This document shows, one piece after another, positions 32,512-33,301 of a stretch of 33,301 nucleotides of DNA (positions within the stretch are counted from its first letter, which is position 1; the number at the start of each line of letters is the position of its first letter). The notes beneath the pieces were generated by a model. That model ran no database searches. It had not been told where the DNA came from and saw only the letters and a list, made by a program, of their open reading frames with translations. Source of the DNA: Pseudomonadota bacterium (lineage in GTDB: Bacteria; Pseudomonadota; Gammaproteobacteria; Xanthomonadales; Xanthomonadaceae); assembly GCA_023399815.1 (NCBI GenBank), contig JAEWOJ010000206.1, positions 1-33,301 on the forward strand. Direction: 5' to 3'. The translations under genes were made by a program, and so were the position numbers.

Positions 32512-32823
32512 TCAGTTGCAGCCGGCAATGCAGCTGTTCAGCCGTTCGCCGCAGACGGCGTTGCGCGAACGGTTCTGGCAGAAGGCCTGCGAGGTCTGGC
32601 AGGCGCCGCGCAGTTCCGGGTTGGTGATCGTGTCGCACTGGTTCTGCTTGCCGCCCTCGCCGCAGTCGCCATAGCTGCCGGCGTTGGCCATGCAGGACTG
32701 GTAGCGGCTCTGGCAGTAGTTCACGCAGGCGGCGGGATCATCGCGCGGCACTGCCTGCCGATGGCCGCCACATCCCGACAACAACGCCGCCAGCACTCCC
32801 GACAGGACGATGGAACCCCGCAT
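32512..32823 (-). CDS. Cysteine-rich lipoprotein
   Basis: The 103-residue product has a lipoprotein signal sequence with a lipobox (LLSGCG, Cys17) and ten further Cys in a short mature part, with spacings such as CVNYCQSRYQSC, CGEGGKQNQC and CIAGC. Ten Cys could give five disulfides, implying a tight periplasmic or outer-membrane fold. It is not a zinc ribbon pattern. I do not recognise a family. AAGGAGAA lies 6 bases before the ATG at 32823, a strong site. It lies downstream of the fumarase gene on the same strand but behind a terminator-like hairpin. Confidence 0.78.
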   Translation of the reverse strand: MRGSIVLSGVLAALLSGCGGHRQAVPRDDPAACVNYCQSRYQSCMANAGSYGDCGEGGKQNQCDTITNPELRGACQTSQAFCQNRSRNAVCGERLNSCIAGCN

Positions 32824-32886
32824 GACGTTCTCCTTCTGCTGCCAGCGCGCTGCAATCAGCGTTCGATCACCCGGCCGCCACAAACG

Positions 32887-32917
32887 GCGACGGCCCGAGC
32901 ATAGCCCGGGCCGTCGC
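32887..32917 (-). terminator. Terminator of the fumarase gene
   Basis: CGACGGCCCG (32888-32897) pairs with CGGGCCGTCG (32907-32916) around a 9-base loop, with one more pair outside. On the minus strand a CGTTTGT tail follows. It lies 26 bases after the fumarase stop. Confidence 0.65.
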
Positions 32918-32943
32918 GGCATCACCAGCGGGACCGGGCAGGC

Positions 32944-33301
32944 TTACTCGACCACCACCGGAATCTTGCCGATGCGGGCCTGCCATTCGCGCGGGCCGGT
33001 CCTGTGCACCGACTCGCCGGTGGAATCCACCGCCACGGTCACCGGCATGTCCTGCACGGTGAACTCGTAGATCGCCTCCATGCCCAGGTCGGCGAAGCCG
33101 ACGACCCGGGAGGCCTTGATCGCCTTGGACACCAGGTAGGCCGAGCCGCCGACCGCCATCAGGTAGGCCGACTTGTTGTCGCGGATCGCGTCGATCGCCG
33201 CCGGGCCGCGCTCGGCCTTGCCGACCATGCCCAGCAGGCCGGTCTGCTCCAGCACCTGGCGGGTGAACTTGTCCATGCGGGTGGCGGTGGTCGGGCCGGC
33301 C
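32944..33301 (-). CDS. Class I fumarate hydratase, C-terminal fragment
   Basis: About 119 residues of the end of an iron-sulfur fumarase are visible. The fragment starts with GPTTATRMDKFTRQVLEQTG, the GPTT motif of the beta domain, and continues with NKSAYLMAVGGSAYLVSKAI and GFADLGMEAIYEFTVQDMPV. The C-terminal SVHRTGPREWQARIGKIPV is typical of the roughly 505-residue aerobic class I enzyme. The enzyme interconverts fumarate and malate in the TCA cycle. The 4Fe-4S Cys residues lie upstream, outside the window. The gene continues past the right edge. Confidence 0.92.
   Translation of the reverse strand, partial: AGPTTATRMDKFTRQVLEQTGLLGMVGKAERGPAAIDAIRDNKSAYLMAVGGSAYLVSKAIKASRVVGFADLGMEAIYEFTVQDMPVTVAVDSTGESVHRTGPREWQARIGKIPVVVE

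Overview
The window looks like a chromosomal segment of a GC-rich gammaproteobacterium of the Xanthomonadaceae/Lysobacteraceae (Stenotrophomonas, Pseudoxanthomonas, Lysobacter or Luteimonas type). The reasons are the set of housekeeping genes (ppsR/ppsA divergent pair, class III PHA synthase phaE-phaC, DUF1249, DUF6116, DUF5329, tex, tcdA, pldA) and four intergenic GTAG-headed inverted repeats like the SMAG/REP elements of Stenotrophomonas. No phage, transposase, CRISPR array or plasmid gene was seen. The genus cannot be fixed from the sequence alone.

Left part (1-10.7 kb): the N-terminus of clpB, then a loosely packed block of accessory, stress-type genes separated by long spacers. It holds a YdeP/FdhF-type molybdopterin oxidoreductase, an internally duplicated DUF6766 membrane protein, a small ETFPASDP protein, a small unknown protein, a secreted BON-domain protein, a stand-alone LigD polymerase domain, an SDR oxidoreductase with a Lys/Ala-rich tail, a Cys-rich metallothionein-like protein, a poxvirus-type topoisomerase IB, two tiny one-helix membrane proteins, a 59-aa charged protein and a DUF4124-like protein. 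Protein quality control, DNA repair/topology and envelope stress are common themes, but shared regulation is only an inference.

Middle (10.8-15.5 kb): a tandemly duplicated tRNA-Ala(GGC)-tRNA-Glu(TTC) unit, each copy with its own promoter and terminator; a one-domain response regulator; tRNA-Leu(CAA) with promoter and terminator; then on the minus strand tex, a 71-aa unknown protein and a membrane protein with a possible HExxH zinc motif.

Right-middle (15.5-23.5 kb): a minus-strand run of pssA, phaE, phaC and a DUF5329 gene, the last three joined by ATGA stop/start overlaps; upstream lie a Nudix hydrolase and DUF1249. Then comes the divergent pair ppsR (kinase/phosphorylase regulator) and ppsA (PEP synthase, TTG start) with a strong terminator.

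Right part (23.5-33.3 kb): a glycine-zipper envelope protein, DUF6116, a TatD-family nuclease, tcdA, a membrane-anchored cytochrome c'-like protein, a glycine-zipper lipoprotein, a cold shock protein with a probable long leader, DUF456, outer-membrane phospholipase A, an ArsC-family reductase, a fatty-acid-hydroxylase/sterol-desaturase protein, a GST, a Cys-rich lipoprotein and the C-terminus of class I fumarase.
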